In this document: piece after piece, positions 10,099 to 19,217 of the stretch
Numbering within the stretch: position 1 is the first letter of the stretch
Layout of the letters: every line of letters begins with the position of its first letter
Assembly: GCF_038396675.1 (NCBI RefSeq)
Contig: NC_088921.1
Location: 20,965,001-21,029,000, forward strand
Length of the DNA stretch: 64,000 bases
From: Hydra vulgaris
Lineage: Eukaryota > Cnidaria > Hydrozoa > Anthoathecata > Hydridae
Direction of reading: 5' to 3'
Made by a program: the position numbers and the translations under genes
Notes under the pieces: generated by a model
Told to the model about the DNA's origin: nothing
Database searches by the model: none
The model's input: the letters and a program-made list of their open reading frames with translations, nothing else

Positions 10099-11454
10099 AT
10101 GGATACAAATTCATTAGAAATTGATACGGACAATATAGACAGTATTGCCACCACTAAAAGCTATTGTCAAGCTATTAAATCATCGAACCAACCGATTAAG
10201 TACAGTGTTTTAAGTAGGACTCTTTTGTGTCATAAGACTCAAAATTGTTCAGAGCTTGATATTTTGTCGGCTATCGAAGATGCAGGTCTAGATGATGATC
10301 TGGAGGGATTTCAGATTATTCGTAACGGAACTATGATTGAGCTGGTCATGAAATCCGACAGAGCAAAATCGTTGCTCCAAGATAAAGGTCTTTGTGTTAA
10401 CGGTGTAATACATCGTTTTCATAACTCAACTCCAACTCGAAATATTAGCAAACGTATTGCGGTATCCGTTATTGGATTACCTCTAGAAAAAAAGGAGTTT
10501 CCAGTCGGGAAAGCGCTTGAAGACTTAGGCTATGGTAAACATATTCACACAAGACCAGTGTTTAAAAAAACACCAAAGAATAAAACACCGTACTTTTCTG
10601 GCATTTTAGTTGTCATTATTGACAACATCTTAAAACCAATTCCTCGAAACCTAAGACTAAGGGGATATAATCTTAGAATCGTCTATACAGGACAAGATCA
10701 ACCAAAAGCTAATCTAAACGAAATAGAAACACAAAAAACACCATTAACTGATAGAGTAGAGAAGGAATCAACGGATAGTAAAATCGGACCTGAAATAGAG
10801 AAAAAAGAACTAAATGAAACATTAATTAATAAAGAAAAATCAACTGTAAACATAGAAACAGCGGAACCAATAAAGGTAGCAAATCCAAATGATTTAGCAC
10901 CTCAAAGTACTAAAAGTGAAAACAATATCACAACTGAAAGAGGTGTTATGGATAATATATCAACAGAAGATTTAGAAGAAGGAGAAATTACCATACTTGA
11001 AGAACTTGAGGACATGAACCATTTAGAAATAGTAGAATTTAACTGGAAAGCTTTTAAAAATTTTGACAGATATAACTGCTCCGAAGAAGAATTAAATAAA
11101 CTAAAGAGGTATAAAAAGGCTGAGTGGGACGAGTACGAGTCAGAGCGTCGTAACTACAGAGCACTAGAAAAAAAGCAACAAAGAAAAGGGATGTTGACGC
11201 CAATTTCTTTTAAAGCTATGGATTCAGGCGAAATGTATTCTTATAATAAAAAAGAATTTAAAAACTATTACGAAGAAGACTATTCAACTGATGATGAAGA
11301 AAAATACGTAGCACATAAAAAAGCGGAATGGGATCAACGAAGAAAAGAATTTACTATGTTTATTAAAGACCACGAAAAAAAACAAAAGGAAAGACAGAAT
11401 AAATTACAACTAAATCTAATAAAAAAAGAAAAAAGGCAAAAACTGATTGAATAA
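10099..11454 (+). CDS. ORF1 protein with added C-terminal domain, group A, 451 aa (E4)
   Basis: Residues 40-108 and 119-200 form two beta-alpha-beta blocks with the pattern of the RNA-binding (RRM-like) part of Tx1-type ORF1: FQIIRNGTMIELVMK, then VSVIGLPLE, GYGKHIHTRPV and PYFSGILVVIID. The autonomous ORF1 of E10 aligns to these blocks. A charged linker (200-310) follows. The C-terminal domain (314-418) is absent from the autonomous ORF1s and holds two related units, one with FKNFDRYNCSEEEL and YKKAEWDEYE, one with FKNYYEEDYS and HKKAEWDQRR. The last 30 residues are Lys-rich. No CCHC knuckle is visible. The ATG has a good context (AGTATGG). Likely role: binding the element RNA to allow movement in trans (inference). 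Confidence 0.88.
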   Translation: MDTNSLEIDTDNIDSIATTKSYCQAIKSSNQPIKYSVLSRTLLCHKTQNCSELDILSAIEDAGLDDDLEGFQIIRNGTMIELVMKSDRAKSLLQDKGLCVNGVIHRFHNSTPTRNISKRIAVSVIGLPLEKKEFPVGKALEDLGYGKHIHTRPVFKKTPKNKTPYFSGILVVIIDNILKPIPRNLRLRGYNLRIVYTGQDQPKANLNEIETQKTPLTDRVEKESTDSKIGPEIEKKELNETLINKEKSTVNIETAEPIKVANPNDLAPQSTKSENNITTERGVMDNISTEDLEEGEITILEELEDMNHLEIVEFNWKAFKNFDRYNCSEEELNKLKRYKKAEWDEYESERRNYRALEKKQQRKGMLTPISFKAMDSGEMYSYNKKEFKNYYEEDYSTDDEEKYVAHKKAEWDQRRKEFTMFIKDHEKKQKERQNKLQLNLIKKEKRQKLIE

Positions 11455-11685
11455 ACTATAACCTATTTTAATTATATATTAAACTATTCCAAAACGTATT
11501 ACAAATATAATAAAACAAAATAATAACTATAACAATTGTTTTTAAGTCATCTCCTAGAGATACTTTCTAAACTCTTAATAACTCAGTAAAACAAAAATAA
11601 AATGAAAACAAAAATAAAAATATAAAACACAAAAACAAAATATAAAACCATAAAATTTAATTAATAAACAAAAAATATAAAATTG

Positions 11686-11718
<33 letters not shown>

Positions 11719-12046
11719 TCTGTTCTTATCAGTTTAATATCTGGTACGCCGGCACAGTCCGGCTCATATATTAATCTGATTTTTGGCATTAGGTCATGGG
11801 ATCATAGGTTTACCTTGCCCTGACCACGGGTTGCCTCGGCTTTGCACTACTGCTGAGCGCGGCCCAGATTGGAAAAAAGAAAATATCTTCACTTTCAGAG
11901 TGTCTAACATCGCTAATGGTCTCAGCTGCTGCTGCTGATGATGCTGCTGATGATGACGACGACGAAAATGATTAGACGTTCTAATTCAAACCACAAGTAC
12001 ATTGTTGAAGACGGCGTCAGTCCGACTATGTCTGCAGTGTTCAGTT

Positions 12047-12236
12047 ATCGCTTCTCGGCCTAATGGCTAAGATCAAGTGTAGTATCTGTTCTTATCAGTT
12101 TAATATCTGGTACGCCGGCACAGTCCGGCTCATATATTAATCTGATTTTTGGCATTAGGTCATGGGATCATAGGTTTACCTTGCCCTGACCACGGGTTGC
12201 CTCGGCTTTGCACTACTGCTGAGCGCGGCCCAGATT
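12047..12236 (+). ncRNA. U2: U2 snRNA, complete copy
   Basis: First full gene of the long array. All core elements are intact; identical to the copy at 9476. Confidence 0.95.
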
Positions 12237-12347
12237 GGAAAAAAGAAAATATCTTCACTTTCAGAGTGTCTAACATCGCTAATGGTCTCAGCTGCTGCTG
12301 CTGATGATGCTGCTGATGATGACGACGACGAAAATGATTAGACGTTC

Positions 12348-12366
12348 TAATTCAAACCACAAGTAC
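12348..12366 (+). promoter_or_regulatory. Candidate proximal sequence element (PSE) of U2
   Basis: TAATTCAAACCACAAGTAC lies at -65 to -47 from the U2 start at 12413. Animal snRNA genes carry a PSE in this window, and insect versions begin with a TAATTC-like core. The same sequence is at the same offset before nearly every U2 start here. There is no TATA box at -25, as expected for RNA polymerase II-type snRNA genes. Assigned by position and partial resemblance only. Confidence 0.5.
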
Positions 12367-12412
12367 ATTGTTGAAGACGGCGTCAGTCCGACTATGTCTG
12401 CAGTGTTCAGTT

Positions 12413-12602
12413 ATCGCTTCTCGGCCTAATGGCTAAGATCAAGTGTAGTATCTGTTCTTATCAGTTTAATATCTGGTACGCCGGCACAGTCCGGCTCATA
12501 TATTAATCTGATTTTTGGCATTAGGTCATGGGATCATAGGTTTACCTTGCCCTGACCACGGGTTGCCTCGGCTTTGCACTACTGCTGAGCGCGGCCCAGA
12601 TT
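12413..12602 (+). ncRNA. U2: U2 snRNA, complete copy
   Basis: Second gene of the long array, identical to its neighbours. I used it as the reference for U2 numbering (nt 1 = 12413). Confidence 0.95.
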
Positions 12603-12622
12603 GGAAAAAAGAAAATATCTTC
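12603..12622 (+). terminator. Candidate snRNA 3' box
   Basis: GGAAAAAAGAAAATATCTTC follows the U2 3' end directly. snRNA genes use an A-rich 3' box a few bases to about 20 bases downstream for 3' end formation, and this is the only such stretch in the spacer. It is present after every U2 3' half, including those downstream of insertions. Confidence 0.4.
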
Positions 12623-12655
12623 ACTTTCAGAGTGTCTAACATCGCTAATGGTCTC

Positions 12656-12697
12656 AGCTGCTGCTGCTGATGATGCTGCTGATGATGACGACGACGA
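12656..12697 (+). repeat. Trinucleotide stretch in the U2 spacer
   Basis: The spacer carries (GCT)n, (GAT)n, (GCT)n, (GAT)n and (GAC)n runs of about 42 bp, ending CGACGAAAATG. The pattern is the same in nearly all units, with rare changes (GCTAAT at about 4285 and 58207, CTACTG at about 48441, an extra GA at about 34881). Such constancy of a slippage-prone repeat again points to homogenisation of the array. Confidence 0.8.
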
Positions 12698-12778
12698 AAA
12701 TGATTAGACGTTCTAATTCAAACCACAAGTACATTGTTGAAGACGGCGTCAGTCCGACTATGTCTGCAGTGTTCAGTT

Positions 12779-12968
12779 ATCGCTTCTCGGCCTAATGGCT
12801 AAGATCAAGTGTAGTATCTGTTCTTATCAGTTTAATATCTGGTACGCCGGCACAGTCCGGCTCATATATTAATCTGATTTTTGGCATTAGGTCATGGGAT
12901 CATAGGTTTACCTTGCCCTGACCACGGGTTGCCTCGGCTTTGCACTACTGCTGAGCGCGGCCCAGATT
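12779..12968 (+). ncRNA. U2: U2 snRNA, complete copy
   Basis: Third gene of the long array; intact and identical to its neighbours. Confidence 0.95.
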
Positions 12969-13144
12969 GGAAAAAAGAAAATATCTTCACTTTCAGAGTG
13001 TCTAACATCGCTAATGGTCTCAGCTGCTGCTGCTGATGATGCTGCTGATGATGACGACGACGAAAATGATTAGACGTTCTAATTCAAACCACAAGTACAT
13101 TGTTGAAGACGGCGTCAGTCCGACTATGTCTGCAGTGTTCAGTT

Positions 13145-13334
13145 ATCGCTTCTCGGCCTAATGGCTAAGATCAAGTGTAGTATCTGTTCTTATCAGTTTA
13201 ATATCTGGTACGCCGGCACAGTCCGGCTCATATATTAATCTGATTTTTGGCATTAGGTCATGGGATCATAGGTTTACCTTGCCCTGACCACGGGTTGCCT
13301 CGGCTTTGCACTACTGCTGAGCGCGGCCCAGATT
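13145..13334 (+). ncRNA. U2: U2 snRNA, complete copy
   Basis: Fourth gene of the long array; intact. Confidence 0.95.
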
Positions 13335-13510
13335 GGAAAAAAGAAAATATCTTCACTTTCAGAGTGTCTAACATCGCTAATGGTCTCAGCTGCTGCTGCT
13401 GATGATGCTGCTGATGATGACGACGACGAAAATGATTAGACGTTCTAATTCAAACCACAAGTACATTGTTGAAGACGGCGTCAGTCCGACTATGTCTGCA
13501 GTGTTCAGTT

Positions 13511-13700
13511 ATCGCTTCTCGGCCTAATGGCTAAGATCAAGTGTAGTATCTGTTCTTATCAGTTTAATATCTGGTACGCCGGCACAGTCCGGCTCATATA
13601 TTAATCTGATTTTTGGCATTAGGTCATGGGATCATAGGTTTACCTTGCCCTGACCACGGGTTGCCTCGGCTTTGCACTACTGCTGAGCGCGGCCCAGATT
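13511..13700 (+). ncRNA. U2: U2 snRNA, complete copy
   Basis: Fifth gene of the long array; intact. The next unit is cut by E5. Confidence 0.95.
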
Positions 13701-13967
13701 GGAAAAAAGAAAATATCTTCACTTTCAGAGTGTCTAACATCGCTAATGGTCTCAGCTGCTGCTGCTGATGATGCTGCTGATGATGACGACGACGAAAATG
13801 ATTAGACGTTCTAATTCAAACCACAAGTACATTGTTGAAGACGGCGTCAGTCCGACTATGTCTGCAGTGTTCAGTTATCGCTTCTCGGCCTAATGGCTAA
13901 GATCAAGTGTAGTATCTGTTCTTATCTTAGTTTAATTAGGCGAGCTAGTGATCCATACTGTATAAAG

Positions 13968-14028
13968 AAGGTCTACTGGCCTTCTGAGTGTATTGAGTGT
14001 TACCTTGCTACCTCCACGGGTTGCAAGG
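13968..14028 (+). other. U2-like hairpins in the group B leader
   Basis: A hairpin AAGGTC-TACT-GGCCTT at 13968-13983 contains GGTCTACTGGCC, which resembles U2 stem-loop I (GGCCTAATGGCT). It is followed by TTACCTTGC, TACCTC and CACGGGTTGC (14000-14024), closely like U2 nt 130-153, with CCTTGC/GCAAGG able to form a stem. A second copy of the first hairpin, GAGGTCTACTGGCCTC, lies at 14163-14178. Confidence 0.65.
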
Positions 14029-14222
14029 CCAAGATTTTCTAAAAAAGTTTTCGGACTTTTAGTTTATTTTTTGAGTGGTTGAGAGTTTTATAGAGATCGT
14101 AGATCTCAGTGAGTTTTTTGAGTGTGAGTGAGTTTTAGTAAGAGGTTGGTTAGACCTCTTTTGAGGTCTACTGGCCTCTGAGTGGCTGAGAATATAATAT
14201 ATACAGGTAGAACTATTTTGCC

Positions 14223-15716
14223 ATGCTACTATTAGATCCAAGAAATACCATGGAAATAGATACAGAAATAGCGGCTGCTACAGCCCAGAACAAATGCTCT
14301 ATTCAAGCTGCAAATAAAACCTATGCACAAGCAGCAACCAATAACGATAACGCATACGACTATAGCGCCCTAAATAATACTCTCTTATGTAAGGTTAACG
14401 CTAAAATTAGCGACAACGATTTCTTAGTTGCTATTGAAGAGGCCGGATATGATAAATACCTATTCGGATACCAACAAATCCGTAACGGCTCAATAATTGA
14501 GATTGTTATGAAAAACGACAAAATTAAAAAAACGATTCTTGAAAAAGGATTAAATATTAATGGTGTAAACCACCGATTCTACCAATCTACTCCATCGAGA
14601 AACATTAGTAAAAAGGTAACTGTTTCCATCCTCGGGTTACCAATTGAAAAAAGTAACTATCCTGCTGGTAAATTTCTAGAGCAGCTCGGATACGGAAAAC
14701 ATATTAGAACTAAACCTATATTTAAAAAAACACCAAACAACAAAACGCTCTATTACTCCGGTATCATAGTTGCGATTATGGACAAAATAGACAAACCAAT
14801 CCCAAGGTTTATAAAACTGAATGGGTATGAGGTTAGGGCAATCTACAACGGCCAGGAAGATGTGGGAAAGCCTCAAAACAAAGTAAACAAAAATCAGAAA
14901 AACGAAGACAAATTTGTTTGCAAATCACCTAGTAGCATTCCCCAAGTTATACCACCTCTAGGAACACAAAATCAGAACATTATTAAAACGACCGAGGATA
15001 AGGGAATAGAAAAGGAAACGAATGAACATGAGAAGAATTTAGAAATACAAATAACAGTAGAAAATATAGCACTTCAGGCAGCAAACGAAAACAAATTTAG
15101 TAAAAACGATAAAGATAATAGCGAAGTCGATGAAAGAAATGAAGATGATAATGAACAGGATAGTAGTAAAGTAAGTGATATAGCTAAGAGTAAAGATGCT
15201 GATGGCCAAAGTGAAAAAGATGTCTTCAGCAAAGAAGATGACAATCTGGACAACGTTGAAATACCTACAGAATATAGACACATGTCACATATAGACAAAG
15301 TCAATTATAACTGGAAGACCTTTAAAAATTTTGACCGACTAAACTGTAGCAAGGAAGAATTACTAAAATTCAGAGCCTTTAAGAAACTCGAATGGGAACA
15401 ATATAACACTGCAAAAATGAATAAATATAAATCACTCAAAGACCTAGAAAAAAAAATAGGAAAACTTACACCACTTGGTTTCGAAAAAATGGACTCCAGT
15501 GAAATATACTCATTTAATATGAAAGAATTTAAAAATTTTAACATCAATACCGCAAATATAAATGAAAAGACAAAATATATTGCTTGTAAGAGAGCAGAAT
15601 GGAAACAACGAAAAAAGGAATTTTTCCAATATATTAAAGATCATGAAAGAAAACAAGAAGAACGTAATTTAAAAAAGCAAACGTATCAAGCCAAGAGAGC
15701 AAAAATAACACCTTAA
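14223..15716 (+). CDS. ORF1 protein with added C-terminal domain, group B, 497 aa (E5)
   Basis: It is homologous to the group A ORF1: FGYQQIRNGSIIEIVMK, VSILGLPIEK, GYGKHIRTKPIF and YYSGIIVAIMDK make up the RNA-binding blocks in the first 215 residues. A long acidic linker rich in Asp, Glu and Asn runs to about residue 355. The C-terminal domain has FKNFDRLNCSKEEL with KKLEWEQY, then EFKNFNINTANINEK with KRAEWKQRKKE. The ATG at 14223 gives 497 residues, but the in-frame ATG at 14250 has the better context (ACCATGG) and is the only in-frame start in the related E17, so the true protein may be 488 residues. No enzyme domain is present. Confidence 0.87.
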   Translation: MLLLDPRNTMEIDTEIAAATAQNKCSIQAANKTYAQAATNNDNAYDYSALNNTLLCKVNAKISDNDFLVAIEEAGYDKYLFGYQQIRNGSIIEIVMKNDKIKKTILEKGLNINGVNHRFYQSTPSRNISKKVTVSILGLPIEKSNYPAGKFLEQLGYGKHIRTKPIFKKTPNNKTLYYSGIIVAIMDKIDKPIPRFIKLNGYEVRAIYNGQEDVGKPQNKVNKNQKNEDKFVCKSPSSIPQVIPPLGTQNQNIIKTTEDKGIEKETNEHEKNLEIQITVENIALQAANENKFSKNDKDNSEVDERNEDDNEQDSSKVSDIAKSKDADGQSEKDVFSKEDDNLDNVEIPTEYRHMSHIDKVNYNWKTFKNFDRLNCSKEELLKFRAFKKLEWEQYNTAKMNKYKSLKDLEKKIGKLTPLGFEKMDSSEIYSFNMKEFKNFNINTANINEKTKYIACKRAEWKQRKKEFFQYIKDHERKQEERNLKKQTYQAKRAKITP

Positions 15717-15979
15717 GAAGAAAATTAAAAAGCAACATTTAATAAAAAACAATTTTAAAGAAAACAATTAAAAAAGTATTAAACAAAAAATTATAATGTT
15801 ATAATGTCGCATCCAAGAGCTACCCTATTAACATTATTTAACTTAAAAAATATATATCAACAAAAATAAAAATATAAAATTAACAAAACATAATAAAAAT
15901 ATATAACAATTAAAACAAAAATAAAAAATATAAAATAAATAATCAACCTACTAGGCCCTTGGACTAGTTGGTAGATAAA

Positions 15980-16015
<36 letters not shown>

Positions 16016-16343
16016 TCTGTTCTTATCAGTTTAATATCTGGTACGCCGGCACAGTCCGGCTCATATATTAATCTGATTTTTGGCATTAGGTCATGGGATC
16101 ATAGGTTTACCTTGCCCTGACCACGGGTTGCCTCGGCTTTGCACTACTGCTGAGCGCGGCCCAGATTGGAAAAAAGAAAATATCTTCACTTTCAGAGTGT
16201 CTAACATCGCTAATGGTCTCAGCTGCTGCTGCTGATGATGCTGCTGATGATGACGACGACGAAAATGATTAGACGTTCTAATTCAAACCACAAGTACATT
16301 GTTGAAGACGGCGTCAGTCCGACTATGTCTGCAGTGTTCAGTT

Positions 16344-16533
16344 ATCGCTTCTCGGCCTAATGGCTAAGATCAAGTGTAGTATCTGTTCTTATCAGTTTAA
16401 TATCTGGTACGCCGGCACAGTCCGGCTCATATATTAATCTGATTTTTGGCATTAGGTCATGGGATCATAGGTTTACCTTGCCCTGACCACGGGTTGCCTC
16501 GGCTTTGCACTACTGCTGAGCGCGGCCCAGATT
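16344..16533 (+). ncRNA. U2: U2 snRNA, complete copy
   Basis: Intact gene between E5 and E6, with all core elements. Confidence 0.95.
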
Positions 16534-16709
16534 GGAAAAAAGAAAATATCTTCACTTTCAGAGTGTCTAACATCGCTAATGGTCTCAGCTGCTGCTGCTG
16601 ATGATGCTGCTGATGATGACGACGACGAAAATGATTAGACGTTCTAATTCAAACCACAAGTACATTGTTGAAGACGGCGTCAGTCCGACTATGTCTGCAG
16701 TGTTCAGTT

Positions 16710-16899
16710 ATCGCTTCTCGGCCTAATGGCTAAGATCAAGTGTAGTATCTGTTCTTATCAGTTTAATATCTGGTACGCCGGCACAGTCCGGCTCATATAT
16801 TAATCTGATTTTTGGCATTAGGTCATGGGATCATAGGTTTACCTTGCCCTGACCACGGGTTGCCTCGGCTTTGCACTACTGCTGAGCGCGGCCCAGATT
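16710..16899 (+). ncRNA. U2: U2 snRNA, complete copy
   Basis: Intact gene between E5 and E6, 366 bp after the previous copy. Confidence 0.95.
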
Positions 16900-17122
16900 G
16901 GAAAAAAGAAAATATCTTCACTTTCAGAGTGTCTAACATCGCTAATGGTCTCAGCTGCTGCTGCTGATGATGCTGCTGATGATGACGACGACGAAAATGA
17001 TTAGACGTTCTAATTCAAACCACAAGTACATTGTTGAAGACGGCGTCAGTCCGACTATGTCTGCAGTGTTCAGTTATCGCTTCTCGGCCTAATGGCTAAG
17101 ATCAAGTGTAGTATCTGTTCTT

Positions 17123-19178
17123 ATCTTAGTTTAATTAGGCGAGCTAGTGATCCATACTGTATAAAGAAGGTCTACTGGCCTTCTGAGTGTATTGAGTGTT
17201 ACCTTGCTACCTCCACGGGTTGCAAGGCCAAGATTTTCTAAAAAAGTTTTCGGACTTTTAGTTTATTTTTTGAGTGGTTGAGAGTTTTATAGAGATCGTA
17301 GATCTCAGTGAGTTTTTTGAGTGTGAGTGAGTTTTAGTAAGAGGTTGGTTAGACCTCTTTTGAGGTCTACTGGCCTCTGAGTGGCTGAGAATATAATATA
17401 TACAGGTAGAACTATTTTGCCATGCTACTATTAGATCCAAGAAATACCATGGAAATAGATACAGAAATAGCGGCTGCTACAGCCCAGAACAAATGCTCTA
17501 TTCAAGCTGCAAATAAAACCTATGCACAAGCAGCAACCAATAACGATAACGCATACGACTATAGCGCCCTAAATAATACTCTCTTATGTAAGGTTAACGC
17601 TAAAATTAGCGACAACGATTTCTTAGTTGCTATTGAAGAGGCCGGATATGATAAATACCTATTCGGATACCAACAAATCCGTAACGGCTCAATAATTGAG
17701 ATTGTTATGAAAAACGACAAAATTAAAAAAACGATTCTTGAAAAAGGATTAAATATTAATGGTGTAAACCACCGATTCTACCAATCTACTCCATCGAGAA
17801 ACATTAGTAAAAAGGTAACTGTTTCCATCCTCGGGTTACCAATTGAAAAAAGTAACTATCCTGCTGGTAAATTTCTAGAGCAGCTCGGATACGGAAAACA
17901 TATTAGAACTAAACCTATATTTAAAAAAACACCAAACAACAAAACGCTCTATTACTCCGGTATCATAGTTGCGATTATGGACAAAATAGACAAACCAATC
18001 CCAAGGTTTATAAAACTGAATGGGTATGAGGTTAGGGCAATCTACAACGGCCAGGAAGATGTGGGAAAGCCTCAAAACAAAGTAAACAAAAATCAGAAAA
18101 ACGAAGACAAATTTGTTTGCAAATCACCTAGTAGCATTCCCCAAGTTATACCACCTCTAGGAACACAAAATCAGAACATTATTAAAACGACCGAGGATAA
18201 GGGAATAGAAAAGGAAACGAATGAACATGAGAAGAATTTAGAAATACAAATAACAGTAGAAAATATAGCACTTCAGGCAGCAAACGAAAACAAATTTAGT
18301 AAAAACGATAAAGATAATAGCGAAGTCGATGAAAGAAATGAAGATGATAATGAACAGGATAGTAGTAAAGTAAGTGATATAGCTAAGAGTAAAGATGCTG
18401 ATGGCCAAAGTGAAAAAGATGTCTTCAGCAAAGAAGATGACAATCTGGACAACGTTGAAATACCTACAGAATATAGACACATGTCACATATAGACAAAGT
18501 CAATTATAACTGGAAGACCTTTAAAAATTTTGACCGACTAAACTGTAGCAAGGAAGAATTACTAAAATTCAGAGCCTTTAAGAAACTCGAATGGGAACAA
18601 TATAACACTGCAAAAATGAATAAATATAAATCACTCAAAGACCTAGAAAAAAAAATAGGAAAACTTACACCACTTGGTTTCGAAAAAATGGACTCCAGTG
18701 AAATATACTCATTTAATATGAAAGAATTTAAAAATTTTAACATCAATACCGCAAATATAAATGAAAAGACAAAATATATTGCTTGTAAGAGAGCAGAATG
18801 GAAACAACGAAAAAAGGAATTTTTCCAATATATTAAAGATCATGAAAGAAAACAAGAAGAACGTAATTTAAAAAAGCAAACGTATCAAGCCAAGAGAGCA
18901 AAAATAACACCTTAAGAAGAAAATTAAAAAGCAACATTTAATAAAAAACAATTTTAAAGAAAACAATTAAAAAAGTATTAAACAAAAAATTATAATGTTA
19001 TAATGTCGCATCCAAGAGCTACCCTATTAACATTATTTAACTTAAAAAATATATATCAACAAAAATAAAAATATAAAATTAACAAAACATAATAAAAATA
19101 TATAACAATTAAAACAAAAATAAAAAATATAAAATAAATAATCAACCTACTAGGCCCTTGGACTAGTTGGTAGATAAA

Positions 19179-19215
<37 letters not shown>
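17123..19215 (+). mobile_element. E6: full-length group B ORF1-only retrotransposon, twin of E5
   Basis: Leader, ORF and 3' UTR match E5; the poly(A) run is a few bases longer. At the 3' junction the first target base is T instead of G (TTATCTGTTCTT at 19216). The two copies arose either by a very recent transposition or by unequal exchange that duplicated E5 with its U2 neighbours. Confidence 0.92.
17422..18915 (+). CDS. ORF1 protein, group B, 497 aa (E6)
   Basis: The protein is identical in sequence to that of E5, including the acidic linker and the two FKNF/AEW units at the C-terminus. The same two possible starts apply (17422 and 17449). Open copies that are identical suggest very recent duplication. 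Confidence 0.87.
   Translation: MLLLDPRNTMEIDTEIAAATAQNKCSIQAANKTYAQAATNNDNAYDYSALNNTLLCKVNAKISDNDFLVAIEEAGYDKYLFGYQQIRNGSIIEIVMKNDKIKKTILEKGLNINGVNHRFYQSTPSRNISKKVTVSILGLPIEKSNYPAGKFLEQLGYGKHIRTKPIFKKTPNNKTLYYSGIIVAIMDKIDKPIPRFIKLNGYEVRAIYNGQEDVGKPQNKVNKNQKNEDKFVCKSPSSIPQVIPPLGTQNQNIIKTTEDKGIEKETNEHEKNLEIQITVENIALQAANENKFSKNDKDNSEVDERNEDDNEQDSSKVSDIAKSKDADGQSEKDVFSKEDDNLDNVEIPTEYRHMSHIDKVNYNWKTFKNFDRLNCSKEELLKFRAFKKLEWEQYNTAKMNKYKSLKDLEKKIGKLTPLGFEKMDSSEIYSFNMKEFKNFNINTANINEKTKYIACKRAEWKQRKKEFFQYIKDHERKQEERNLKKQTYQAKRAKITP

Positions 19216-19217
<2 letters not shown>

Larger units (their letters stand above)
9889..11715 (+). mobile_element. E4: full-length group A ORF1-only retrotransposon
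   Basis: It consists of a leader of 210 bp, one open ORF, a 3' UTR of about 240 bp and poly(A), flanked by the 12-bp duplication of U2 nt 36-47. Unlike E1, E15 and E18 it lacks the CTTGGACTAGTAGGTAG tail and goes to poly(A) straight after ATATAAAATTG, as does E7. It encodes no endonuclease or reverse transcriptase, so it must be moved in trans. E7 is nearly identical. Confidence 0.92.
11716..13923 (+). repeat. Longest uninterrupted U2 array: five full units plus two halves
   Basis: U2 nt 36-190 (11716-11870), then five complete genes starting at 12047, 12413, 12779, 13145 and 13511 with exact 366-bp spacing, then U2 nt 1-47 (13877-13923) cut by E5. The units are identical by eye, which shows strong homogenisation. 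Confidence 0.96.
13924..16012 (+). mobile_element. E5: full-length group B ORF1-only retrotransposon
   Basis: It consists of a leader of about 300 bp, one open ORF, an A-rich 3' UTR (15717-15980) with a tail ending CTTGGACTAGTTGGTAGAT, and poly(A). The 12-bp duplication of U2 nt 36-47 is present. The first bases (ATCTTAGTTTAATTAGG) resemble U2 nt 48 onward (ATCAGTTTAATATCTGG). E6, 3199 bp downstream, appears identical in leader, ORF and 3' UTR and differs in poly(A) length. Confidence 0.92.
16013..17122 (+). repeat. U2 repeat block between E5 and E6
   Basis: U2 nt 36-190 (16013-16167), two complete genes, then U2 nt 1-47 (17076-17122) cut by E6. Confidence 0.95.

Noticed and set aside
11716-13923. 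A CRISPR array or satellite DNA
   Set aside because: The 366-bp units are whole U2 gene repeats with recognisable snRNA parts, not short repeats with unique spacers.
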